The notes beneath the pieces are model-generated. The model searched no databases and had not been told where the DNA came from. It saw only the letters and a program-made list of their open reading frames with translations. Below are positions 33,698 through 41,272 of a stretch of DNA of 41,272 nt, piece after piece. Position 1 is the first letter of the stretch; the number at the start of each line of letters is the position of its first letter. Source of the stretch: an uncultured Eubacterium sp. (GTDB lineage Bacteria; Bacillota; Clostridia; Lachnospirales; Lachnospiraceae); contig CAJTLS010000022.1 in the NCBI GenBank assembly GCA_910577295.1, positions 1 to 41,272 on the forward strand. Reading direction: 5' to 3'. Both the position numbers and the translations under genes were made by a program.

Positions 33698-34406
33698 AAA
33701 ATTCTCCTTTTAGTAAATGCAAAATTTTTTTATTTAATTTCGTAAAAACTTGTTCCACCAGCCGGTAGGCGGAAATTTTCCGGTTGATTTGGAAGAGGAT
33801 TTCCGCAAGGGCAATACCGGCGACGGTATCTATCCAATAGTGCTGTTTCGTAAACTGTGTGGACAGAACAACAAGGAGAGCTGCAATGCACGAAAACGTT
33901 TTATACCAGACAGGTATCTTATCGCTTTTGCGTATACCTGCAAAACACAGCCAGCTTACGAGGCAGTGAATGGATGGAAACAGGTTTGCCGGTTGGTCAA
34001 TTCCATATAAAAAATTCAGCAAAAAGGCGCTTAATCCGCCCTCTGGTACAACCGGACGGATATTTGTAGTTGGCAGTGCGATAAAGAACAGGGCGCACAC
34101 GAGCCGCGAACTCATATCCGTGATGACAAAACGGTAGAACATGGATTTGTTATCCTGATATATTTTTGCGACTAAAATGTAATTTGCGACCCAGAATATA
34201 TAACAGCCAAAATAAATATAAATCCATTCCTCGACAAGTGGAACGGAGGTATCCCATGAAGTCGTAAAATCATGATGGTACCAATCTGCGCACAAAATCA
34301 TGGTTCCGCTGTAGACAAGCATGTTTAAAGCGAAACAGGAAATCAGTGGAATAATCGCATAAAGCGGGCAGATTGGCTCCACATATCTTTTCAGCCAATG
34401 ATACAT
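33690..34406 (-). CDS. PAP2-superfamily membrane phosphatase/transferase
   Basis: A 238-residue membrane protein with about six helices. It carries PAP2 motifs PSIHCLVSW (motif 2 His) and STQFTKQHYWIDTVAGI (motif 3 His-Asp). The FPSIH/TKQHYWIDT form is that of the PAP2_3 subgroup, which includes inositol-phosphotransferases and lipid phosphatases. It may dephosphorylate phosphatidate or a related lipid at the outer membrane face. It is the first gene of a four-gene phospholipid operon (this, flippase-like, pssA, psd). AAAGGA precedes ATG 34406. Motif 1 (KxxxxxxRP) is not clear. Confidence 0.88.
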   Translation of the reverse strand: MYHWLKRYVEPICPLYAIIPLISCFALNMLVYSGTMILCADWYHHDFTTSWDTSVPLVEEWIYIYFGCYIFWVANYILVAKIYQDNKSMFYRFVITDMSSRLVCALFFIALPTTNIRPVVPEGGLSAFLLNFLYGIDQPANLFPSIHCLVSWLCFAGIRKSDKIPVWYKTFSCIAALLVVLSTQFTKQHYWIDTVAGIALAEILFQINRKISAYRLVEQVFTKLNKKILHLLKGEFCE

Positions 34407-34436
34407 AAGGTCATTCCTTTCTAAACATACTTTTTT

Positions 34437-34465
34437 ATTTTACAATATTTTTTTAACTTTTGCAA
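34437..34465 (-). promoter_or_regulatory. Promoter of the phospholipid operon
   Basis: On the minus strand TTGCAA (34465-34460) and TAAAAT (34442-34437) are 17 bp apart, about 30 bp before the PAP2 gene start. Spacing and position fit a sigma-A promoter. Confidence 0.6.
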
Positions 34466-34472
34466 CTTATGA

Positions 34473-34501
34473 TTGTTTTGCTTCTTATAATATGGTAATA
34501 T
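34473..34501 (+). promoter_or_regulatory. Possible promoter of uppP
   Basis: TTGTTT (34473-34478) and TAATAT (34496-34501) have a 17-bp spacer, 69 bp before the uppP start and divergent from the phospholipid-operon promoter. Confidence 0.5.
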
Positions 34502-34570
34502 ATGTGTCGGTATGGAAGTAGATTATATACAGAGATATTTTAATATAGAAAGAACTATCGGGAGGTTTTT

Positions 34571-35416
34571 ATGGGACTTATGGATGTTTTGACGGCGGTT
34601 ATATGGGGAATCGTAGAGGGGATTACCGAATGGCTGCCGGTTAGTAGTACGGGACATATGATTTTGCTGGATCAATTTATAAATTTTAAAAATGAGCAAT
34701 TCAGTGAAATGTTTTTGGTTGTTGTCCAGTTGGGCGCTATTTTGGCTGTCGTTCTTCTTTTTTGGGAGCGAATTTGGCCGTTTCAGCGAAAAGATAAATC
34801 GGCGCCGATGGTAAAAGGACAAATTATGGGAATGTGGGGTAAAATTATTGTCGCCTGTCTGCCTGCGGCAATCGTTGGCCTGCTGTTTGATGATATTATT
34901 GACGAAATATTTTATAATCCCTATGTTGTGGCGGGGGCGCTGATTATTTACGGCGTACTGTTTATTTTAGTTGAGAATTGGAATAAAGGGCGGAGTCCGG
35001 CGATTACATCGGTGGCAGATATGGGATATGATGTAGTAATTATCATTGGTATTTTCCAGTTGTTAGCGGCCGTAGTTCCGGGAACTTCCCGCTCTGGAGC
35101 AACGATTATTGGAGCTTTGCTTTTGGGAGTTTCGCGTGGCGCTGCGGCGGAATTTACGTTCTATCTGGCAATTCCGGTTATGTTTGGCGCGAGTCTTCTG
35201 AAAATTGTGAAAAGTGGATTCCACTTTGAATTTATGGGAACGGTTACTTTAGTTACAGGTATGGTTGTGGCCTTTTTTGTTTCGTTGTTTGTCATTCGAT
35301 ATCTGATGAATTACATTCGCAAACATGATTTTAAAGCTTTTGGCTATTACCGTATTGTTTTAGGCGTATTGGTGCTTGCCTACTTTTTGTTCGCCGGAGG
35401 TTTTCAGGCGGCCTGA
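34571..35416 (+). CDS. uppP: Undecaprenyl-diphosphatase UppP (BacA)
   Basis: A 281-residue polytopic membrane enzyme. It removes one phosphate from undecaprenyl diphosphate to recycle the lipid carrier for cell-wall synthesis, and it confers bacitracin tolerance. Signature motifs are GIVEGITEWLPVSSTGH near the N-terminus and PGTSRSGATIIGALLLG near 175, with EFTFYLAIP following. Both catalytic regions are intact. GGGAGG precedes ATG 34571. It is convergent with an amidase gene 15 bp downstream. Confidence 0.96.
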   Translation: MGLMDVLTAVIWGIVEGITEWLPVSSTGHMILLDQFINFKNEQFSEMFLVVVQLGAILAVVLLFWERIWPFQRKDKSAPMVKGQIMGMWGKIIVACLPAAIVGLLFDDIIDEIFYNPYVVAGALIIYGVLFILVENWNKGRSPAITSVADMGYDVVIIIGIFQLLAAVVPGTSRSGATIIGALLLGVSRGAAAEFTFYLAIPVMFGASLLKIVKSGFHFEFMGTVTLVTGMVVAFFVSLFVIRYLMNYIRKHDFKAFGYYRIVLGVLVLAYFLFAGGFQAA

Positions 35417-35431
35417 TTTTGTGCGCGGGCG

Positions 35432-36013
35432 CTAAGTGATTGGGATTTGCGGCAGCCCTAAATAATTGAGAAGCCCCACATAGATGGCATAGGCAAATTG
35501 ATAGGGTTCGTTGGCGAGCAGATAAGCGTCTTCTTCGTTGGAAATGTAGGCGAGTTCCACGAGTACGGCAGGCATATTCGTCCGTCGCAGTACATAGAGC
35601 GAAGGGCGGACGAAGACGCCGTTATATTTTGTGTCAAGACGCCGTACAATTTCCGCTACGATTTGTTCTCCCAGATAGTAGGCTGGTGAGTTCGCACTAT
35701 AGACATAGGCTTCTGTTCCGTTGATTGCCGGATTGACATTGGCGTTTACATGGATGCTGATAAAATAATTTGCCCCCCATGCGTTGGCGGCTTCGGTGCG
35801 CGCGCGCAGGCTCGAGGAGTTGTCATAGCCGAGAATATCATCCGGTGTCTGGCGTGAAGTAATGGCGTCAAAGCGGTAATCGGCGTTTAAGATATTGGCG
35901 AGATAGGTACCAACCAGATATGTGATATCCTGTTCGCGAAGTCCAAACCCTTCCGCTCCAGCGTTAAAACCATAAGGATTGTGACCTTGATCAACAAAGA
36001 CTCGTATTGGCAT
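35432..36013 (-). CDS. N-acetylmuramoyl-L-alanine amidase (Amidase_3)
   Basis: A 193-residue zinc hydrolase that cuts the amide bond between glycan and peptide in peptidoglycan. VDQGHNPYG supplies the first zinc His, FISIHVNA the second, and VLVELAYISN the catalytic Glu near the end. The single Amidase_3 domain fills the protein. There is no signal peptide and no SH3 or LysM wall-binding domain, unlike CwlD or LytC. It may therefore be released by another route, or its start could be further upstream, although AAAAGGA is well placed before ATG 36013. Confidence 0.9.
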   Translation of the reverse strand: MPIRVFVDQGHNPYGFNAGAEGFGLREQDITYLVGTYLANILNADYRFDAITSRQTPDDILGYDNSSSLRARTEAANAWGANYFISIHVNANVNPAINGTEAYVYSANSPAYYLGEQIVAEIVRRLDTKYNGVFVRPSLYVLRRTNMPAVLVELAYISNEEDAYLLANEPYQFAYAIYVGLLNYLGLPQIPIT

Positions 36014-36072
36014 AAAACGTCCTTTTCATTCTGTATGATTGGTTTATTATATGAAAAATAGGGGGGATTGTG

Positions 36073-36786
36073 ATGAAGAAAATGAGGTTGGACAAGTTTC
36101 TGGCAACATATACAACATTGAGCCGTAAGGAGGCAAAACGAAGTATCCGTCAGGGAGAGATACAGGTCGACGGCGAAACGGTCTTGGAGGGAGAAAAGAA
36201 AATATCGCCCTGTCAGCATATTTGTATGCGGGGGCAGAGGATAGAGGCAAAAGAGCACATCTATATCATGATGAATAAATCTGCGGGGGTATTGTCCGCT
36301 ACGAGAGATAAAAACGACACGACAGTAGTAGAATGCGTAGAATGCGGGGGGCACGAGCTGTTTCCGGTCGGTCGGCTTGACAAAGATACGGAGGGATTTT
36401 TACTGCTGACCGACGACGGGAAATTGGCGCACCGGTTATTATCTCCGGCATATCATGTGCCGAAAACGTATTATTTTACCTATGAGGGAGAACTTGTGGA
36501 AAATGCCGCAGAGCTTGTTGCTGAGGGAATTGATATAGGCGGGGGCGTTCGGACGAAAGCGGGCATTTTGCGCTTACTTGAAACGGGAACGGCAGAGCTG
36601 ACTATTGAAGAGGGAAAATATCATCAGGTCAAGCGCATGATAGCGGCGTTAGGCGGGAGAGTAACTTATTTAAAAAGAATATCCATGGCGGGGCTTGCGT
36701 TGGATGATAATTTGCGGCCGGGAGAATACCGTGAATTAACAGAGGACGAACTTGCCGTTTTGACAGAGAGCGCAAACAGGAGCTAA
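36073..36786 (+). CDS. rsuA: RsuA/RluB-family pseudouridine synthase
   Basis: A 237-residue rRNA-modifying enzyme. An N-terminal S4 RNA-binding domain (MRLDKFLATYTTLSRKEAKR, residues 4-60) precedes the synthase domain. The catalytic Asp lies in GRLDKDTEGFLLLTDDG, and KTYYF, EGKYHQVKRMIAALG and YLKRISM are family blocks. The short form fits RsuA (16S rRNA pseudouridine 516) better than RluB, but the target is inferred. ATG 36073 is chosen with GGGGGG 7 bp upstream; a GTG directly before it is the alternative. RNase H follows 20 bp later. Confidence 0.9.
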   Translation: MKKMRLDKFLATYTTLSRKEAKRSIRQGEIQVDGETVLEGEKKISPCQHICMRGQRIEAKEHIYIMMNKSAGVLSATRDKNDTTVVECVECGGHELFPVGRLDKDTEGFLLLTDDGKLAHRLLSPAYHVPKTYYFTYEGELVENAAELVAEGIDIGGGVRTKAGILRLLETGTAELTIEEGKYHQVKRMIAALGGRVTYLKRISMAGLALDDNLRPGEYRELTEDELAVLTESANRS

Positions 36787-36806
36787 TGATTTGAGAGGAA
36801 AAAGAT

Positions 36807-37460
36807 ATGGCAAAAAAGAAATTTTATGTGGTGAAAAGGGGAAAGACACCGGGGATTTATTCCTCATGGGACGAGTGTAAAAGTCAGGTTGAGGGGGTTT
36901 CCGGCGCCCTGTATAAAGGCTTTGCCACGCAGGAGGAAGCGTTTGACTATGCCGGTGAGGAGTTGGTACAAAAGGCCGTATCCGGCAGGCAGACGACGTT
37001 GTCGTTACCGGCAGAGAATTCCCCGCAGCCGTTGCCAGAGCTTGCGAGCGGCGAAGCGCTTGCTTACGTGGACGGGAGTTATAACGCAGAGACGAAACAA
37101 TATAGCTGCGGCGTCGTATTTATTTATGCGGGTAAGGAGAGGCATCTGTGCAAGAAAGAAGAAGATGAAGAGATGGCGGCGATGCGCAACGTAGCTGGAG
37201 AGATTATGGGCGCGCGACTGGCAATGGAAGAGGCTCTGCGGCAGGGAGCCGGCAGTCTGACGATTGTATACGATTATCAGGGGATAGCTGCATGGTGTAC
37301 CGGAGATTGGAAAACAAATAAAAAGGGAACCAAAGCATATAAAGCATACTATGATTCCCTACAGGGGAAACTTTCCATCCGTTTTAAAAAAGTAAAAGGC
37401 CACTCAGGAGACACTTATAACGATTTGGCGGATTCTCTGGCAAAGAAACTGATTTTCTAA
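36807..37460 (+). CDS. rnhA: Ribonuclease H with viroplasmin-like N-terminal domain
   Basis: A 217-residue enzyme degrading RNA in RNA-DNA hybrids. The N-terminal about 45 residues (KFYVVKRGKTPGIYSSWDEC, then GFATQEEAFDYA) are the caulimovirus-viroplasmin hybrid-binding fold seen in many RNases HI. The catalytic domain begins at about 90: AYVDGSYN (Asp), GEIMGARLAMEEAL (Glu), IVYDYQGI (Asp) and VKGHSGDTYNDLAD (His/Asp). All four acidic residues are present. Its stop codon overlaps that of the convergent ppk gene. Confidence 0.94.
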   Translation: MAKKKFYVVKRGKTPGIYSSWDECKSQVEGVSGALYKGFATQEEAFDYAGEELVQKAVSGRQTTLSLPAENSPQPLPELASGEALAYVDGSYNAETKQYSCGVVFIYAGKERHLCKKEEDEEMAAMRNVAGEIMGARLAMEEALRQGAGSLTIVYDYQGIAAWCTGDWKTNKKGTKAYKAYYDSLQGKLSIRFKKVKGHSGDTYNDLADSLAKKLIF

Positions 37461-39508
37461 TGTTCCATCGCCTGTTTACAAAAATACATCTGCGAATTAA
37501 GAGGCGTTTTCCCTCGTTGGTCTACTTTCTCATAAGTGCCGTCCGGCATGAGAATGTGGGCCTTTTTTGTATCGGCTAACTGGATATCCAAAATATGTTT
37601 TATTTTATCCTGCAATTCCGGATCTTCTACCGGAAAAAGTATTTCGACTCTCTTATCCAGATTACGCGGCATCCAGTCGGCGCTTCCCATGTAAAATTCA
37701 GGTATGCCGCCATTTTCAAAGTAAAAAATTCGGGAGTGCTCCAAAAACGTACCGACAATGGAACGAACGTGGATGTTCTCGCTCAGTCCGGGAACTCCTG
37801 CGCGCAGGCAGCAGATTCCCCGAACGATAAGACGTATATTTACGCCGGCAGCGGAAGCTTCATACAGGGCTTTGATAATACCGGGGTCGCAGAGAGAATT
37901 CATTTTGGCGATAATGGCAGCCGGCCGTCCCTTTTTCGCGTTATCGCATTCCCTTGCAATAAGGGAGAGGAAACGGTCGCGGAGCCAGAGAGGAGCGAGG
38001 GACAGTTTGTTCCACGCCAGCGGCTCGGAATAGCCGGAGAGCATGTTAAAGACAGCGGTAGCATCTTCACCATAACGTGGTTTGCAGGTAAAGATTCCCA
38101 TATCCGTATATAGTTTGGCGGTAGAATCATTGTAGTTGCCGGTGCCCAGATGGACGTAGCGGCGGATTCCGTCTTCTTCCTTGCGCACGACAAGAGTAAT
38201 TTTGCTGTGAGTTTTTAAGCCAACCAGACCATAGATAACGTGGCAGCCAGCCTTTTCCAGTTTGCGGGCCCAGACGATATTATTTTCCTCGTCAAAACGG
38301 GCTTTCAGCTCGACGAGTACCGAGACCTGCTTCCCGTTTTCTGCTGCCTCCGCTAAAGAAGCAATAATAGGGGAGTGACTGCTGACACGGTACAGAGTCT
38401 GCTTGATGGCAAGGACATTGGGATCCTTGGCGGCCGCGCGTACAAAATTAACTACCGGCTCAAACGATTCATAAGGGTGATGGAGAAGAATGTCACGCTC
38501 CCGTATCTGTTCAAATAAATTGCGCGTCGGATCGAGCATGGCCGGCGGCTGCGGGATATATTTTTTGTCCTTAAGCTGTTCAAAACCCTCTAAGTCGTAT
38601 ACTTTCATAAGAAACGTCAAATCGAGCGGACCGTTGATTTTGAAAATGGAATCTTCGGCGATATGCAATTCCCTGCGAAGCGTTTTGAGAAGACGTTTGT
38701 CAATGTTATCTTCCACTTCAAGGCGGATGGCCTCTCCCCACTGTCGTTTCTTGAGCTGTTTTTCTATCTCAATCAGGAGGTCAGCGGCCTCATCTTCATC
38801 AATGGTGAGATCCGCGTTGCGCATAACGCGGAATGGAGTGGCGCAGAGTACTTTATAGTTCATAAAAAGTTTCTGGATGTTCTTTTCTATAATCTGTTCT
38901 AACAGGATAATCGTCGTGCAGTTATCTTCGTCTTCCGGAATGGTGACTACGCGGGGAAGAACAGAAGGAACCTGTACCAAAGCAAAATCAATGGTATCCT
39001 TTTTCTTTTTGTCCATTAACAGCGCTCCGATATTGAGCGATTTATTGCGTATGAGCGGAAATGGACGTGAAGAATCAACGGCCATCGGCGTCAATACCGG
39101 AAAGACTTCCTGCTTGAAGTAAGTATCGACATAATCGGTCTGTTCTTGTGTTAATTTTTCATATTCGGTTACTATTTTCAGTCCGGCTTTGCGCAGTGCA
39201 GGCAAAAACGAACGATTGTAAGTAGTGTATTGAGTAGCGGCAAATTTGTGCGTCGCTTTCAGGATGGCGTCAATCTGTTCTTTACTTGTCATTCCCGCAA
39301 TGTCCTTTTTTGTGTAGCCGGCATTGACCTGATCTTTGAGGGAGGCAACGCGTATCATAAAAAACTCATCTAAATTAGAGGCGGTGATACTGAGAAATTT
39401 TAAGCGCTCCATCAACGGTATGTTTTTATCTCGTGCCTCGGAGAGAACGCGCCAGTTAAAATCCAGCCAGCTCAGTTCCCGATTTTGAAAACATTCTTTT
39501 TGTTCCAT
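37457..39508 (-). CDS. ppk: Polyphosphate kinase 1
   Basis: A 683-residue enzyme that polymerises the gamma-phosphate of ATP into polyphosphate. The N-terminal NRELSWLDFNWRVLSEA, then LKFLSITASNLDEFFMIRV, is the classic Ppk1 start. The two catalytic half-sites show VLVELKARFDEENN, the autophosphorylated His in LKTHSKI, LGTGNYND, and later EHSRIFYF and MPRNLDKRVE. Length and motifs are complete. It is encoded 3 bp downstream of ppx, so synthesis and breakdown of polyphosphate are co-expressed. GAGAGGG precedes ATG 39508. Confidence 0.96.
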   Translation of the reverse strand: MEQKECFQNRELSWLDFNWRVLSEARDKNIPLMERLKFLSITASNLDEFFMIRVASLKDQVNAGYTKKDIAGMTSKEQIDAILKATHKFAATQYTTYNRSFLPALRKAGLKIVTEYEKLTQEQTDYVDTYFKQEVFPVLTPMAVDSSRPFPLIRNKSLNIGALLMDKKKKDTIDFALVQVPSVLPRVVTIPEDEDNCTTIILLEQIIEKNIQKLFMNYKVLCATPFRVMRNADLTIDEDEAADLLIEIEKQLKKRQWGEAIRLEVEDNIDKRLLKTLRRELHIAEDSIFKINGPLDLTFLMKVYDLEGFEQLKDKKYIPQPPAMLDPTRNLFEQIRERDILLHHPYESFEPVVNFVRAAAKDPNVLAIKQTLYRVSSHSPIIASLAEAAENGKQVSVLVELKARFDEENNIVWARKLEKAGCHVIYGLVGLKTHSKITLVVRKEEDGIRRYVHLGTGNYNDSTAKLYTDMGIFTCKPRYGEDATAVFNMLSGYSEPLAWNKLSLAPLWLRDRFLSLIARECDNAKKGRPAAIIAKMNSLCDPGIIKALYEASAAGVNIRLIVRGICCLRAGVPGLSENIHVRSIVGTFLEHSRIFYFENGGIPEFYMGSADWMPRNLDKRVEILFPVEDPELQDKIKHILDIQLADTKKAHILMPDGTYEKVDQRGKTPLNSQMYFCKQAMEH

Positions 39509-39511
39509 GAT

Positions 39512-41026
39512 TTACCCTCTCTTTCCACTTCTTTTTTGGCGTAGTTGCGGCCGAATGCCGAATACTTCTTCAAAGACGTCTGCTTTATGATAAAAGAGTC
39601 CCTTTTCCAATGTGATATCAGCCATAGTATCGGCAGTAATGGTCAGAATACCATCTTGCAAGGTCACCCCTACCTTTTTTATTTTTTGTCGGTTGCTTTT
39701 ATCGAGTACGTTTGCCGTTTTTAAAATGGCGTTTAATTTCACGATGGTAATGTATTCATCACGCGTGAAGTCTTCCTCCAAATCCTCAAAACGAGGAAAA
39801 GAGGCTTCGTTGTACCTTACCATATTGGCAATCATGGCGCGCTCAATATGTGAAATTCCAATAATTTCAGTCGACATAATAATGCGATAGGAGCATTCTC
39901 GGGACTGAATTTCAGTGATATAAGAACCGCAGCTATGCAGGATAACGCCTAATTGAAGAAGCAGACGCTCCCGCTTTCCGAGTCCGTGGAGTTTCCGAAT
40001 GCGGTCAAAGATTTGCAGCGCCAAAGCCTGTACATTTTCGACGTGTTCCCTGTCGACATGATATTTATTCGCAATGCTTAGTGATGCGGATAAGATATCT
40101 TCTGTAAAATTGTGGGTTGATGTAATGCGCATTTTCTTTTCGGCATATTCCGCCGCGATTACGTCGCACAAATTAATGTTGGAAAGAAGTATATCATCAC
40201 AATTTGTCAAATCCGATATTTTCTGACAGAGTATCAGCGTCGGTAAAAATAAAGTTGCCTGTGTTCCGATTAAGTCTTTTGGAAATTTATTTCTGTTCAG
40301 CCATTTCGAGGGAAGAGTGCCGTCGAAATCACTGTGGTCTTTTTGGATATAATAATATATTTCCGGAATCATTTCCCCCACGGCAATTATGTGTTCCACT
40401 GTTGTAGAATGCAAATTTAGTTTTTGAAAATAGACTAAATCCCGCTCAATGTATTCATCAATCAATCCCTGAAAATCGTAAGTCTCTTCCCGCATGGCTT
40501 CTAGTAACTCGCGGATACGGGAGGAGCCGAGCAAGAGATTTTGCGTAAGCTGCAGTTTCCCATTTTCAAAAAAGGAAAGCTGTACGCTTCCGGCTCCTAT
40601 GTCGATAACGAGAGTTCCCTCTTCAATCAAATCTTCAAAGGACTGTTCGCGCAGAGCCACGGCTTTAAAATAGAGGAAGCGGGCCTCGCTGTTGCTCAAC
40701 GTGCAAACATGAAATCCGGTCTGTATTTTTATCTGGTCGATGACAACGAGGGAGTTACTGGCCTCACGCAGGGCGCTGGTCGCATATGCCTGAATGACTT
40801 CCGCACCATATTCCTTTATGCTTCGTTTGAAGTCATTGAGTATTTTGCAGATTTCATCAACGCTCTGATAAGAAATAAATCCCTTTGTATATGTTTCCGT
40901 GTCCAGAGATATTTTGTGCCGGATGTAAGTCAGTTCACGAATGCCGCGTTGTTTGGACATTTCATAAATCTTCATGGATAACTCATGGGAGCCTACATCA
41001 ATAGCTGCAAAAGTAATGGATGCCAT
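39512..41026 (-). CDS. ppx: Exopolyphosphatase Ppx/GppA family
   Basis: A 504-residue phosphatase that removes terminal phosphate from polyphosphate or from pppGpp. The ASKHA ATPase-like fold shows AAIDVGSHELSMKIYEM at the N-terminus, YATSALREASN, and LVIDIGAGSVQLSFF in place of the usual DIGGGS. The C-terminal about 200 residues form an HD-like helical domain (LGVILHSCGSYI), typical of the long Ppx type. It is the first gene of the ppx-ppk pair. AGGAGGG precedes ATG 41026. Confidence 0.92.
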   Translation of the reverse strand: MASITFAAIDVGSHELSMKIYEMSKQRGIRELTYIRHKISLDTETYTKGFISYQSVDEICKILNDFKRSIKEYGAEVIQAYATSALREASNSLVVIDQIKIQTGFHVCTLSNSEARFLYFKAVALREQSFEDLIEEGTLVIDIGAGSVQLSFFENGKLQLTQNLLLGSSRIRELLEAMREETYDFQGLIDEYIERDLVYFQKLNLHSTTVEHIIAVGEMIPEIYYYIQKDHSDFDGTLPSKWLNRNKFPKDLIGTQATLFLPTLILCQKISDLTNCDDILLSNINLCDVIAAEYAEKKMRITSTHNFTEDILSASLSIANKYHVDREHVENVQALALQIFDRIRKLHGLGKRERLLLQLGVILHSCGSYITEIQSRECSYRIIMSTEIIGISHIERAMIANMVRYNEASFPRFEDLEEDFTRDEYITIVKLNAILKTANVLDKSNRQKIKKVGVTLQDGILTITADTMADITLEKGLFYHKADVFEEVFGIRPQLRQKRSGKRG

Positions 41027-41055
41027 ACATTTTCCCTCCTGTTCATTATACTTCT

Positions 41056-41084
41056 ATTGTACACGGAAACCGATGAATTTGCAA
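41056..41084 (-). promoter_or_regulatory. Promoter of ppx-ppk
   Basis: On the minus strand TTGCAA (41084-41079) and TACAAT (41061-41056) have a 17-bp spacer, 30 bp before the ppx start. A second -10-like TATAAT lies just downstream. No Pho box is evident. Confidence 0.6.
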
Positions 41085-41272
41085 AGTACTTTTAGGCAAT
41101 TATTTAATTATTTGTTTCCATGCTGCGGGTATCCTTTCGTATCTTATCTGGTATACTGCTCCCAACGAAAAATACATTGTTTCTCCCGTTTGCAGGAATA
41201 TTCGCCGCCCTTTGCAAAACTCGCTGTCTGCATTGTCGTTTTTCCTGACTTTTGCAGCATTGACCGCTCGCC
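41085..41272. other. Right-edge region without recognisable gene
   Basis: The last 188 bp hold no open frame or RNA I can support. They are upstream of the ppx promoter and run off the window. Confidence 0.5.

Noticed and set aside
40541..40981. 146-codon plus-strand frame inside ppx
   Set aside because: Antisense to conserved Ppx motifs, low-complexity product, no ribosome binding site.

Overview
The window looks like chromosome from a low-to-moderate G+C Gram-positive gut-type Clostridia, most likely a Lachnospiraceae member. This rests on the Shine-Dalgarno-rich gene style, a Tn916-type integrase/excisionase pair, an FMN-riboswitch ribDE-BA-H operon, a GGST-type phosphatidylserine decarboxylase and a Ppk/Ppx pair. 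No rRNA, tRNA or species marker is present, so the family assignment is inference.

Region 1 (about 1-14,300) is the right part of an integrative mobile element; its left end lies outside the window. It opens with the N-terminus of an IS4-like transposase (minus strand, cut by the window edge). A six-gene co-directional defence operon follows (718-12158): a UvrD-type helicase fused to a Cas4/AddB-like Fe-S nuclease, a DinD/BRO-N protein, a beta-class DNA methyltransferase, a type III-like Res helicase-nuclease, an OLD/GajA ATPase-TOPRIM nuclease and a GajB-like helicase. The last two form a Gabija system. The first four form a tightly packed restriction-modification-like cassette in which the extra helicase-nuclease and DinD are unusual partners. 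The element ends with xis and int of Tn916 type. Four phased TACACAG repeats downstream of int look like integrase arm sites.

Region 2 (about 14,350-29,400, plus strand) is host backbone. An ABC transporter/FtsX permease pair has three GTCAC repeats at exact 11-bp spacing over its promoter. It is followed by an FMN riboswitch with a terminator, ribD-ribE-ribBA-ribH, a MoxR/DUF58/DUF4129 membrane module, a HAD phosphatase, a GH43 glycosidase, a Na+/Ca2+-type exchanger and a DUF3737 protein. The riboflavin synthase gene has no ATG/GTG/TTG at its conserved N-terminus and appears to start at ATA.

Region 3 (29,461-34,406, minus strand) holds a hemerythrin/response-regulator fusion protein and a phospholipid operon (PAP2 protein, flippase-like membrane protein, pssA, psd). 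Region 4 (34,571-41,272) holds uppP, a cell-wall amidase, an RsuA-type pseudouridine synthase, a viroplasmin-type RNase H, and ppk-ppx on the minus strand.

The most striking non-coding signal is a 96-bp highly palindromic element. It is present twice (28445-28540 and, inverted, 31837-31932), differs at one base, and is flanked in each case by about 10-11-bp direct repeats. Both copies sit immediately upstream of a gene's ribosome binding site. It looks like a miniature mobile element whose target duplication re-creates the ribosome binding site of the gene it enters.
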